Origin: Gautieria morchelliformis
Lineage: Eukaryota; Basidiomycota; Agaricomycetes; Gomphales; Gomphaceae
Assembly: GCA_015179125.1 (NCBI GenBank)
Contig: WHVA01000189.1
Location: forward strand, 1 to 64,000
Length of the DNA stretch: 64,000 nt
Direction of reading: 5' to 3'
In this document: positions 34,354 through 45,621 of the stretch, one piece after another
Layout of the letters: the number at the start of each line of letters is the position of its first letter
How positions within the stretch are numbered: position 1 is the stretch's first letter
The notes under the pieces: generated by a model
Databases searched by the model: none
The model's input: only the letters and a program-made list of their open reading frames with translations
What the model was told of the DNA's origin: nothing
Program-made: the position numbers and the translations under genes

Positions 34354-35423
34354 TGTTGTGATAAACGCAATTATTTCACTTCAAATCGTTTATATATAAA
34401 AAGAAACTAATAAGGAAAGAAAGAAAAACAAAAGAAAAATCAAAAAGAAACAGAAATTATATTTATGATAGATGTCGGCGCAGACGACGATCACACGAAT
34501 TTATGACATGCTATATTACTCATAGATTGGGTAATATACAGGAGTTCGAGCATCGACCACGTGCGGTCGATCAGGGACGGCGCGCCTATCGAATGATGGC
34601 ATCGGCGATGACGTCGACAGGCGCCAGGCCATAGGCACCGAGGGGTGCGGGCACCAAACGCCGCAGACAACAATAGACTGCGCAGGAGTACAGGGTGCTG
34701 TGGAGCGACCTGAGAAAGTCACCTGCAGTATACAATACTCAATCAGCTGCCTCACAGGAAGGGCACAGAGACAGCGGCCCCATCTCCAAGCCCAGCATAT
34801 ATGCTGGGCAGGGTAGACTCAGATCCATTTTCTATTTGAATACCATGACACGTCTGACTGATTACTATCTTAACATCATGTGGACAGGGGCTTTGTATAC
34901 TAGGTACAGATCTCTATTCCAAGGCCCAGACAATCCTAACACCATCCCCATCACCCCATGACTTTATGACTATAAATTAGTCACCCCTTAGTTACAAAGT
35001 AGTTTTTCGACCCATCCATCCAATATCTTGAACACTAGTAGTTACTATCAATATAGTATAAATAGCTAGTACAAATGTATGAAAGAAATCATCCAGAATC
35101 AATTATTCTGCGTCCTGAAATTACTGTAGTCTTGTTTGATAGCTACAGAGCTCAGATCTTGATAGTTTATTCCAAATCTTCGTCGAGGGTCTACTATCAC
35201 TGTTTACTCTATACTACCTTAAAAGCGAATGCTTTTGATTTGACTATCCCTTGTATCGACACCGTTCTTCTGTCGACACGGTCACGTGACCCTCATTCAT
35301 CAGTGCTGGACGCGCCTCGAAAGGCTTAGTCAGCACATAGGAGAGGGACGAACGCAGTGGTTTCAATCACTGGGCAATAGATTCTACTTGTTAAAAGGCA
35401 CTAATTGACACCTTAATCTAAAA
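34354..35423. repeat. 1.07-kb repeat X, copy a
   Basis: 1070 bases starting TGTTGTGATAAACGC and ending TTAATCTAAAA, inserted in Gypsy C. The flanks attct and actct agree at four of five bases, a likely decayed target duplication. It has an A-rich tract near its left end (34395-34455), a 20-base perfect palindrome at 34790-34809, a TATA-like GTATAAATAG near 35057, and a 79-codon minus-strand frame (34516-34755) conserved in the other copies. It has no terminal inverted repeats and no CA end, so its class is unknown. Confidence 0.8.
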
Positions 35424-37354
35424 ACTCTCTTCCTCTTCCACCATCTGGGGCAGAGGGCCCATGCGGCATGCACGTATCCTCGCCTCCTCTTTCCGCTCTT
35501 CACACAGTGTTGCTCTGCAGGTGTGACACTGTGCAGGGCATCGACTAAGCATCACCTCCTGCGTTCGCCAGTTAGCCTCTGGGTTGTGCTCCCGGAGCCA
35601 TGGATAGCCAAGGATCATCTTGTGCTTCCCAAGGTTCGTAATGGCAAAGACAGCACGTTCAGAGTGGTTGTGGAATCACAGGATGACATCAACAACATTG
35701 CAAATTGCTCCACCCTCATTGGGGGTGCCATCAACATTGTACACAGGGGCAGGGTGTGTCAGTGATCGCATGGTTAACTTCTCAGTGGCGACAAATTCGC
35801 TGTCGATGAACAACCCAGTTGCACCACTGTCAAGGAGCGCAGTCACTCCTTTGACCTCAGCTGTGTCTGTTGTCTGGATCTCTACCTTGAGGTTCAGTGA
35901 ATTTGGAGAAGGAACAGATGCGACTACGAAGTGCTTGGGAAGGGATCGCTCCCAACGCTTCAATTGTGGTGAAGGACCTTTTAGAATGTCATCAGTTGAT
36001 GTGATGTGTCTTTATCGCTTGCTGCGCGCGACCCAGTTTCCGACATGTGAATTGTATCTTCAGTATCTGGGGCTATTGACAGGGCAGCAAAGCAATTGGA
36101 CAGGGGCAGCGAGGGCACATCTCTCACTCGCTGCACGACACAAAATCCTCCACGTCATCCTTCTCGACCTCTTCCTCAGCGACATCTCGCACATCTGCAG
36201 TGACCATCCAGTGCTCCAGCAACTCCTCACGCTCATCAGCTGTCATGTAGCAGACATGGTAGGCTTGGGGGCATTCTCGCGCGAAATGTCCGACCTTCCC
36301 GCAGTGCCAACAGGTGAGTGGCTGTGGGAATCGCCTTTTTGCAGTGTCCACATCCATCGGAGTTGTCCCAGAGGCAGTTGGAAGGGGTGTGGGCACTGGG
36401 ATTATCGCTGGCCTAAAAGGGAGTTGACTGGTGAACCTGGTATGTGATTCACCTGCCTTGCGAAAAACTGGCGGCGGGGGAGGGCCACTGTTTGTCACCC
36501 TAGGTCCCTGGAACGCTTCGTTGGCTGCACGTGTGAGTGCAACTGTTCTCGCCGCTCCATACCATGCAGAAGGGTCATCGTCCTTTGGCCTGCCATCCAA
36601 CATCAATGCAATGCGACTCTGGATTGCAGGTTAGAGACCTCGACGGAACTTCATCACAATCAATCTCCCATCTGTGTATTCAGCCTTCTCAACCAGCTCT
36701 TCGAACCCATCGATGTACTCGTCAACTGAACACTTGCCCTGGTGGTATTGGCGCGATTCCAGTTGATTCATTGCATCGGTGGCCTTATGTAGGGGATAGA
36801 ACTGCTGGCAAAATGCTTCAATGAAATCCTTCCAGGTCGTGTAGAGCGGCATGCCATGCTTTGCTTCATGAGTGAATGCACGAGTGGCAAAAGTCGCAGC
36901 CCTCCCTGTTTTCATGAAGGACATTTCCCAAAGGATCGGCAACTGCTTGTCCAGGAAGTCACTCGCACACACACCCAGGTAGAGGCTGCACGACTGGATG
37001 AAGTTGCGACCATTAGCACGATCGCCATTGTACTCGGAAGGCTTTGCTGGCTCAGCTGTTCGCTTTGAGGAGGTGCGAACACGACTAGGGAGTCCAGCCA
37101 TCAGCCCAGTGGTCGTAGCCTGCAGGGTATTCAACCTCGTCTCCAGATCTTGTTTTTCCTGCCTCTCTCTCATCAACTCTTGCTCTATCGCCACCAAGCG
37201 GTCCAAACCTTCAGCAGCAGATGGCAAGTTGTCCATGGTAAGTGTTAGAGGGTGTCAGGGTATGAGAAGGGATTGCTAAAATCGCTGCTTTCGAAGGGTG
37301 TTCGATTTGAAGTCGGGCGATTTCGCAACCGGTGCTCTAGAGAGAGTTTTCTAC

Positions 37355-37840
37355 TATAAGGGCAACCTAGGCAGATGCTCTACACTCAAGCAGTGGACTG
37401 GCGAAGGGGGATCCAAAGTAAGATAGAGAACTGTATACAGGAGACAGACATACCTGGCGAAGGGGGATCCAAAGAGAAAACTCTAAGGAACCCCTTCGCC
37501 ACCTAACTACGACTATAAGCAAACTTGGGCATGCTAGCCCAATCACCGAATGCCCGAGTTACATAAGCAATCACGCTAGCGATAACAGGGCTGGACAGAT
37601 AAGGAAGGAATGATGTCAGAAGGGTCCAGAACAGGAAGGGAAATAATGGAACACAAGACAGAAGGGTGCCAAAGGCTAGGAGAAGCTCAGGGGCCACCAA
37701 TAACACGCTGCAATAATGCAGTGTGCGATAACGCACACTGCAATAATGCCTGCGATAAAGCATGGGATAATGCACAGTGTGATAATGCATGCGATAAAGC
37801 ATGCGATAATGCACAGTGTGTGATTGGTGTTCCCCTGACA
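37355..37840 (-). repeat. Gypsy C 5' LTR
   Basis: On the minus strand it begins TGTCAGGGGAACACC, like the Gypsy A LTR, and ends at the equivalent of the TTGCCCTTA end of that family. It contains GATAATGC/GATAAAGC short repeats at about 37702-37820 and two GGCGAAGGGGGATCCAAAG copies near 37404 and 37454. Confidence 0.7.
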
Positions 37841-37896
37841 CTCATACCACTGCAGGGCAGGACGAATTAGCTTTGCTGAAGTTTTCACTATACAGT

Positions 37897-38721
37897 TGTC
37901 ATGACTCATTTATTTCTTGTACCCAGCTATCCCTGTTTTCCCTTTCACCACTCTTCCATGTTCGCTCAGCTTTGCTCCATTCACTCTTTGCTCCATTTGC
38001 TATTCGCCGCATTCGCCAAACAACCATTCACTACTCATATCATTCGCCAGCAGGCACGCCATCAAACACGATTGACATCCTTTACCCAGATTGATGGTTC
38101 ATCAGTGGTCCCATCATCTTCTCGACTCAACCCCCTTTGGGTGTTCCTATGGCCGGAATGCATTCACGGGACGTCCTACCTATAGATCGTGTGTGATCAA
38201 CCCAGCAGGCCAAGAGTCTGTGTAGGGTAACATGTATGCAGGTCTCAAGGCATGTTTGGTACCTTCGCCCTCTTTCCTCCCCATCGTTTCATGTTTGCAT
38301 TGCTCTTTCATTCTATTGTATATGTGTTTCATCTATTTGTATCCCGACTGCGCACCCCTATCCAACCCTGACTCAAGACGACCTCTTTCCTATTCGCTAG
38401 CACCATATGAGCATTCAGTATAAGTAGTCTACATTCGCATGTATATTCCCCAGCTTAATTATCATACGTCTATCTTGTGCAAAACTTGACCTCACTGTGA
38501 CCATTGTCTTGAGCCCTCTCCTGGATATTCCTATCTTCGACCAGTGGAGGACTTAAGCACCACTGATGAGTTTTTGTACTTCACCTTCATTACCTTAGCC
38601 TTCATACTATTATCTGCGCTGTCGGCAAAGGGCTCTGAAGGAGCACCTTCGCTGGCGAAAGGATTGTTGCTGCTTAAACAACCTTTCCGTGACACCTTGC
38701 ACGTTACATCGTCAAGTGTCA
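37897..38721. repeat. LTR-type direct repeat, first copy
   Basis: The partner of 39127-39951. The two share stretches such as GGCACGCCATCAAA, TTTGGGTGTTC, GATCAACCCAG and CTTGCACGTTAC, and equal length. Confidence 0.7.
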
Positions 38722-39126
38722 CGGGCTATTTCGCTTCGACTGTAGATCAGGGCGAACACTTTTTGAGTAACCCTCTTACTTCTTACCCCTTACCTCTTCG
38801 GTTCGCTGGGTGATTCGCTAGATCACACACACTATTTGGGCATTTGCCAGGTTCACTAACATGCGATATTAAACACCCAAAAACCAATCTTGACAGCAGT
38901 ACATGTTCCATCCAACCCTCCGCATCACTGTGAAGGGCCCCAGGTAGTGGTGGGAAAGCTTCTGGGAAGGCCGCGTGGTAGTATTCATTGCCTCATGATG
39001 TGACCTTCCTGACCTGGGCATGCCACCCCACTCAGGAACCCCACCGCTTCACAATCGATCGAAAATTTCACACCGGCCTTCAGCCCGTTCACTGCCACGC
39101 CATCAACACCGCTTCCATCGTGTCTA

Positions 39127-39951
39127 TGTCATGACCTGTCTATTTCTCTTACCCCACTGCCTCTATGTTCCCCCTTGTCACTCCCTAGCACCTTTGCCTG
39201 AGTTCGCCTCACCCTTCAACCACTCTTCCTCTACATCCGCTTTATTCGCTGATTCACCCCATTCTCCGAACCGCTATTCGCTTCTCGCACATTTCGCCAG
39301 CCGGCACGCCATCAAATACGATCGATACCATTTACCCGGCGTGATGGTTCATCACTAACCCCATCATCTTCTGAATCCAACCCCTTTGGGTGTTCATATG
39401 GCCAAAGTGTGTTCGCGGGACGTCCCTTCCGTAGGTCGTGTGGGATCAACCCAGTGGACGAAGAGCCCGTGCAGGGTAGCATGTATGCGGGTCCCAAGAC
39501 ATGGTTTCGTACATAAGTGCCTTCGCCACCTTTACTCTCTGTCGTTTCATGTTCGCACTCTTCCCTCACTCTATTGTATGTTTATTCCATCTGCTTAGTA
39601 TGATGACTGCACACCCCTATCCAACCCTGACTCACAATGGCCTCTTTCCTATTCGCTGATACCGTATGAGCATTCGATTTAAGTAGTTTACATTCGCATG
39701 TATATTCCCCAGTTCAATATCATACATCGTCCATCTTGTGCAAACTTGACCTCGCTGTGATCATCGTCTTGAGCCTTCTCTTGGAGATTTCTATCTTCGA
39801 CCAGCAGAGGACTTAGGCATCACTGGTGAGTTCTCATACTTTACCTTCGTTACCTTAGCCTTCGAACTATTTTCTGAGCTGTCGGCGAAGGGACTGTCAC
39901 TACTTAGATGGCCCTTCCATGACATCTTGCACGTTACGTCGTCAAGAGCCA
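39127..39951. repeat. LTR-type direct repeat, second copy
   Basis: The second copy of the 825-base repeat, followed directly by LINE 2. Confidence 0.7.
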
Positions 39952-39959
39952 TGGGCTAG

Positions 39960-41326
39960 AGCTTTTCTCATGCTAACCACCACCACCAAAATACCCAAAA
40001 ACCACCCACACAAACACACAGCGACCACACACCTCACTAGCGTACTGCTGACAGTAGACAGCAGTACAGCCATAGCTTCTACAAAAAGAAGCAAAAGAAA
40101 AGACGATGCCACCGAGTGTCGACGCCCAGGCGCCCGCCACGTCACAAAGCTGGATGAGGTCGAGCAACCAGCATTTGACCACCAATAGAACCAGGCTGGA
40201 GCTCCTGACAGAACCGACAGCAGCAGTGCATACCAGAGAGCAGGCGAGAAGCTACCTAGACAGGCACGGTTACCTAGCGAAAGATGACCAGCTGTCGGCG
40301 GAGCAGCTAAGCTACTCGCTGCTCTCGCTCGCGCACAACGCCACTGGGAAGACACTGCAGGAAGGGGCCAGAGAGATTGCGATACTGATGTTGGAGGAGG
40401 CAGCGAAAAACGTAGCGGTGGGGGTCCTGCGCCAGGTCGAACAGAAACTCAGTCCGGTCATAGAAAAGATAACAGCGAGTACAGACACGGCGAGAGATGC
40501 GGTTACGGTCGCAAAGGAAACAGCAGAAGAGGCCCATAACCTCATAGAGCGTGTCGGAAAAATAGACTGGCAGGGACGACAGAGAATGGACAGCGGAGCA
40601 GGCGGGTTGAGTTACGCGGCAGCACTAAAGGGTAATGTACCCCTCTCACATCCAAACAACCTAGCAAAGGCAAGAGCAAGAGAAAAGCAAATAATGATAG
40701 ACAGGGACCCACGAGGGGAACAAGACACCCTCAAAGAACTGACAGAGCAGGAATTAGCCGCGAAGGCGAACGAGGCTATCGATCAGCTGGGAGACAATCA
40801 TGACCTCAACGATATAGTCTTCATTGGTGCCAAGAGGTTAGCAAACGGCGGGATAATCCTCGAACTGGACACAGCAGAAGCGGCGAAGTGGGTCCAAACA
40901 AACAGACGAATGTTCCTAAACAAGTTCAGCGGAACGGCCGTGATAAAAGACCGGGCACTATCGGTGATAGTTGAATATTTCCCGTTAAGTCACTCACCAG
41001 AAGCGCTTTCAGAGTTGAGAAGAATAGAACGAGACTCGAGGTTACCCGCTGAGTCCCTCCTAGAAACCCGATGGATCAAACCAGTTCACAGGAGAACTGC
41101 AGGACAGAGATTGGCACACCTTATAGCTAAGTTCGCCAGTACAGAATCAGCGAATCAAAGTATTAGAGATGGAATAATTATAGCAGGAAAATGAACCTGG
41201 GCAAGAAGAATGAGAAGGGAACCGCGGCGCTGTCTCAAATGCCAGAAATACAACGCGAGACACGTTGCCGCAGAGTGGGACAGCACCGACAAATGCGGCA
41301 CCTGTGGAGGAGAACACAGGACGGCA
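39960..41326 (+). mobile_element. LINE 2 fragment: 5' end and ORF1
   Basis: The plus-strand start of a second fungal LINE. A short A/C-rich leader (39970-40105) is followed by ORF1. The element stops in the middle of the ORF1 zinc knuckle at 41326, where repeat X begins, so ORF2 is absent. Confidence 0.8.
40106..41326 (+). pseudogene. LINE 2 ORF1, truncated
   Basis: An ORF1 protein starting MPPSVDAQAPATSQSWMR. A helical coiled-coil region at about residues 90-160 is followed by an RRM-like part (GANRLANGG-type segment, IILELDTAEAAKWV) and a cysteine knuckle, CLKCQKYNARHVAAEW then CGTCGGEHRTA. One TGA interrupts the frame at 41192-41194, a little before the knuckle. The last cysteine and everything after it are cut off by repeat X. 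The family packages LINE RNA. Confidence 0.8.
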
Positions 41327-43109
41327 TGTTGTGATAAACGCAATTATTTCACTCCGAATCATTTATATATAAAAAGAAACTAATAAAAGAAGAAAAGAAA
41401 AACAAAAGAAAATTCTAAAGAAACAGAAATTATACTTATGACAGATGTTGGCGCAGACGACAATCACACAAAAATTATGTCATGCTATGTTACTCACAAA
41501 TCGGGTGATATACAGAAGTTCGAGTGTCGACCACGTGCGGTCGATCAGGGACGGCGCGCCTATCGGGTGATGGCATCAGCCATGACGTCGACAGGCGCCA
41601 GGCCATAGGTACCGAGGGGTACGGGCACCAAATGCCGCAGAGAATAGTAGACTGCGCAGGGGTACAGGTGTTGTGGAGTGACCTGAGAAAGTCACCTGCA
41701 ACACATATACTCAATCAGCTGCCACACAAGAGGGGCACAGAGACAGCGGCCCCATCTCCAAGCCCAGCATATATGCTGGGCAGGGTAAAATCAAATCCAT
41801 TTCCTATTTGAATCCCATGACACGTCTGACTGATTACTATCCTAACAACATGTGGACAGGGGCTTTGTATACTAGGTACAGATCTCTATTTCAAAGCCCA
41901 GACAATCCTGACACTATCCCCATCACTCCATGACTTTATGACTATAAATTAGTCACCCCTTAGCTACAAAGTAGTTTTTCGACCCATCCATCCAATATCT
42001 TGAACACTAGTAGTTACTGTGGAAGGATTAAAAGTAGCTGATGATGAGGCAGATGTGGATTCAGACTTCGGTTTGAAGTAGAATCGAGTGGGGTCGTAAA
42101 TGCAGATAGATAGAGTAAAACACAAGGTGTGTATACTCTTCAGTGAAAACTACGCAGGTATATGCGTCGCAAGAAAACAGGTTACTTCGGGAATGTGAGT
42201 TCTAATTGACTGGTGTTCTACTATACATATGACAGCTTTTATCCCCAGTGTGTACCATGCTAAGTCAAAAGGGGTGTCACCGGCGCCGGTGGATGGATGT
42301 ACGAGACATGTGCTACGGGGGTTGGAGTGCCGGCTGCTGTTATGCACGTGTATTCTACTTGTCGAATAGGAATGGAGTCGTATGAGATGGGATGTAAGGG
42401 TGGTGTGTGGGGAAAGGGGGATGGAAACGAGTGATCAAGAACTATCAGAATCGGAACATGTCTATACGAAGTGGAGTGTGTGATGGAACAATTGTGCTAC
42501 TGATCCGTGGGGGCGTCTCGGTCTCGGGGTTCAGGGGCGGATCCGCTGATGACTGCGTCGTCTGTACGCTCGTGGACCGGTGGGGCGTTGTGGTGTAGTG
42601 AGTGGAGGTGTGTGCGTTCGAGGGGGTGGACTGATGATTAGTGGCACGGTCTATGGTATGGGGTTCTGGACAGGGGGAATTGAGATATGTGGAGTGGGAA
42701 TGTGTATAATGTTGGAATTGTAACAGTTACTATCAACATAGTATAAATAGCTAGTACAAATGTATGAACGAAATTATCCAGAATCGATTATTCTGCCTCC
42801 TGAAATTGCTGTAGTCTTGTTTGATAGCTACAGAATTCAGATCTTAATAATTTACTCCAAATCTTCATTGAGAGTCTATTATTACTGTTTACTCTATACT
42901 ACCTTAAAAGCGAATGCTTTTGATTTGACTATCCCTTGGATTGACACCATTTTTCCACTGACACGGTCACGTGACCCTCGTTCATCAGTGCTGAACGCGC
43001 CTCAAAGGGCTTAGTCAGCACATAGAAGAGAGGCGAACACAGTGGTTTCAACCACTAAGCAATAGATTTCATTCGATTAAAAGGCACTAATTGATATTTT
43101 AATCTAAAA
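41327..43109. repeat. 1.07-kb repeat X, copy b, with a nested solo LTR
   Basis: The same family as 34354-35423 and 43526-44596, with the same ends (TGTTGTGATAAACGC, TTAATCTAAAA). It carries a 708-base LTR at 42018-42725. Its flanks (LINE 2 on the left, FunK1 fragment on the right) do not form a target duplication, so a rearrangement has removed one original flank. Confidence 0.8.
42018..42725. repeat. Solo LTR nested in repeat X copy b
   Basis: 708 bases, TGTGGAAGG to AATTGTAACA, flanked by exact 5-base duplications GTTAC (42013-42017 and 42726-42730). The other two X copies show the empty site (tagttactatcaa). There is no coding sequence. Confidence 0.85.
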
Positions 43110-43525
43110 GTGCACCAAGTAATTGATGACCTGGAGTCGTTTATATGGGTTTTATTTTGGTCGATTCTGGAGATTCTGGAGACCAAGGGGGAACTCGCGC
43201 TACTAGAACAGAATTACCATCAAATGATGCTCTCCGACGAGTTACCTGTGTTACAAGCTAGGGGAAGTTTCCTTGGTAGGTTAAAGCAACAGGATGCTGC
43301 AAAAAACTTCTCCACGGGCTTGAAGCCATTCTACAAACACTTGATTCAATGGTTAACACTTTCTCAGGAGACTGCTCTGGAATGGCTGAAACCAGACTTT
43401 GTTAAGGTCATATTTTCGGATGCCGATGGGTACACTTTACAGGCCACCGAGCCATACAGGCAGTATGTAACGATTGGGCTTGAATCTCTTTCAGACCTGC
43501 CAGAGAGTTGGGATTATGTTAATGA
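43110..43525 (+). pseudogene. FunK1 kinase C-terminal fragment, second copy
   Basis: This matches 14966-15372. It reads HQVIDDLESFIWVLFW and continues open to LPESWDYVND. In contrast to the first copy, the whole stretch stays in one frame (for example LEQNYHQMMLSDELPVL), so this copy is less decayed. It lacks the catalytic region, and repeat X copies lie on both sides. Confidence 0.8.
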
Positions 43526-44596
43526 TGTTGTGATGAACGCAATTATTTTTACTTCAAATCATTTATATATAAAAAGAAACTAATAAAGAAAGAAAGAAAA
43601 ACAAAAGAAAAATTAAAAATAAACAGAAATTATATTCATGACAGACATCGGCGCAAACGACGATCACACGAATTTATGACATACTACATTACTCATAGAT
43701 CGGACAATATACAGGAGTTCGAGCGTCGACCATGTGCGGTCGATCAGGGACGGCGCGCCTATCAAGTGATGGCATCGGCCATGACGTCGACAGGCACCAG
43801 GCCATAGGCACCGAGGGGTGCGGGCACCAAACGCCGCAGAGAACAAAAGACTGCGCAGGGATATAGCATACTGTGGAGCGACCTGAGAAAATCACCTGCA
43901 GTATACAATACTCAATCAGCTGCCTCACAGGAAGGGCACAGAGACAGCGGCCCCATCTCCAAGCCCAGCATATATGCTGGGCAGGGTAGACTCAGATCCA
44001 TTTTCTATTTGAATACCATGACACGTCTGACTGATTACTATCTTAACATCATGTGGACAGGGGCTTTGTATACTAGGTACAGATCTCTATTCCAAGGCCC
44101 AGACAATCCTAACACCATCCCCATCACCCCATGACTTTATGACTATAAATTAGTCACCCCTTAGTTACAAAGTAGTTTTTCGACCCATCCATCCAATATC
44201 TTGAACACTAGTAGTTACTACCAATATAGTATAAATAGCTAGTACAAATGTATGAACGAAATCATCCAGAATCAATTATTCTGCCTCCTGAAATTATTGT
44301 AGTCTTGTTTGATAGCTACAGAGCTCAGATCTTGATAGTTTATTCTAAATCTTCGTCGAGGGTCTACTATCACTGTTTACTCTACACTACCTTAAAAGCG
44401 AACACTTTTGATTTGACTATCCCTTGGATCGACACTGTTCTTCTGTCGACACAGTCACGTGACTCCCATTCATCAGTGCTGGACGCGCCTCGAAAGGCTT
44501 AGTCAGCACATAGAAGAGGGGCGAACACAGTGATTTCAATCACTAGGCAATAGATTCTACTTGTTAAAAGGCACTGATTGACACCTTAATCCAAAA
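43526..44596. repeat. 1.07-kb repeat X, copy c, with clean target duplication
   Basis: 1071 bases, TGTTGTGATGAACGC to TTAATCCAAAA. It is flanked by AATGA on both sides (43521-43525 and 44597-44601), and the undisturbed site with a single AATGA is at 15368-15372. The palindrome is at 43963-43982 and the conserved minus-strand frame at 43689-43928. Confidence 0.88.
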
Positions 44597-44642
44597 AATG
44601 AGGGGGAAATGACAGGTGAAGAGAGAGGATGAGCTGGGAAAG

Positions 44643-45185
44643 TGTCACGATACGATCCGTCGTAAGGTTGACCGAGGTCGGGAGCGAAACCCGAGGTAAG
44701 GTCCGAGATTACGGGGCGAGGTTTGGATGGGGAAGTCGGAGAGGGACTTGGCTTCAGCTCATGTGCTGCGCCGACCCTACGCACGACTCCCAACTTCGGA
44801 GGCAAATGAATAAGAGGCGAGGCTTAGAAACTAGCTAAGGATCGAAGGTATACGATAGTTGATTTTCAGACTGAGGAGTAGGAATGCATACAAGGGGGGT
44901 TATATATGAGCGATGGTACGAGTCAGGGGCAAACATATTAGTGGAGGTCAGGGCGAGGTCAGGAGGCCGAGGTCAGGGCGAGGTAATATATGAATGATGC
45001 GTGATGGAGCGGAATCAGTAACTAAGGGGATACGGGCATGGGATCAAGGTTGGATATGAGCTCAAGCTCGGGCTCGGGCTCGGGTGCGGATAAGGATCAT
45101 ATGTACTCGGGCACGAATATCACAAGGCTCGGGCTCGGAAGAAGGTTTTACCAGTAAGTAACCGGCCAAAGGCCGGGTTCTTACA
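44643..45185 (-). repeat. Gypsy B 3' LTR
   Basis: 543 bases, matching 50485-51027. On the minus strand a purine tract (AAGGAGGGGATAC) lies directly upstream of it, at 45186-45200. Confidence 0.92.
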
Positions 45186-45621
45186 GTATCCCCTCCTTAT
45201 GGCCGAGACCCTCGAGGCTGTAATATGAACAAGGTTCGCCTATCCTCGAATCTAGATCCCGGCCCGATGTTAAGTAGCCAGAAAGGCAAAGCTTAAATTG
45301 TAGCCGAGGTTAGATAAAAGGGTGGGTAGGAGGCAGCGAACCCAAGTGCCAACGAATATGGTGCACCCGCAACCCCTCTTCAACTCAGCCGTCGACGAGA
45401 ACAGCGCAAACAATGCGTTCGACCAGACATTGCTGTCTGAGGAGAATGGAGCCTCGGGTGAGGTTATGCCCGAGGATTGACCCGAAGTTGGCACATTGCC
45501 AATTGATGAGACGGGGGCCATCGACATGTGGCAGCCGTGGCAGGAAGGGCCGAATGGCAAAAAGGTGAGTCGTTGAGTAGTATCATCTTTTGCTGTTCAC
45601 TGACTTGAGTAGTACAAGCGA

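Larger units (their letters stand above)
32119..37840 (-). mobile_element. Ty3/Gypsy element C, partial, with nested insertions
   Basis: A minus-strand Gypsy element related in protein to Gypsy A. Parts: 5' LTR 37355-37840, gag about 36124-37236 (zinc knuckle CWHCGKVGHFAREC), protease about 35430-35963 (LLDSGATGLF), reverse transcriptase about 33310-34279 ([10 protein letters not shown]), RNase H about 32120-32560. The 3' side ends at LINE 1. A solo LTR (32670-33309) and a copy of the 1.07-kb repeat (34354-35423) are inserted in it. Apart from these insertions it has only a few breaks. Confidence 0.88.
37897..39951. mobile_element. LTR pair around a 0.4-kb Gypsy remnant
   Basis: Two 825-base direct repeats (37897-38721 and 39127-39951), both starting TGTCATGAC and ending in CA, enclose 405 bases. 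Part of that interior (38900-39020, minus strand) matches the end of Gypsy integrase, the region just before the chromodomain. The element is thus a strongly reduced LTR element. Divergence between the repeats is high by eye, so it is old. Confidence 0.65.

Noticed and set aside
35620-36447. A 275-codon plus-strand frame
   Set aside because: It lies opposite the Gypsy C gag and protease regions.
43526-44596. Repeat X as an ordinary solo LTR
   Set aside because: The precise duplication places its end at TTAATCCAAAA, not at a CA end, and no element flanked by X is visible here. This stays open.
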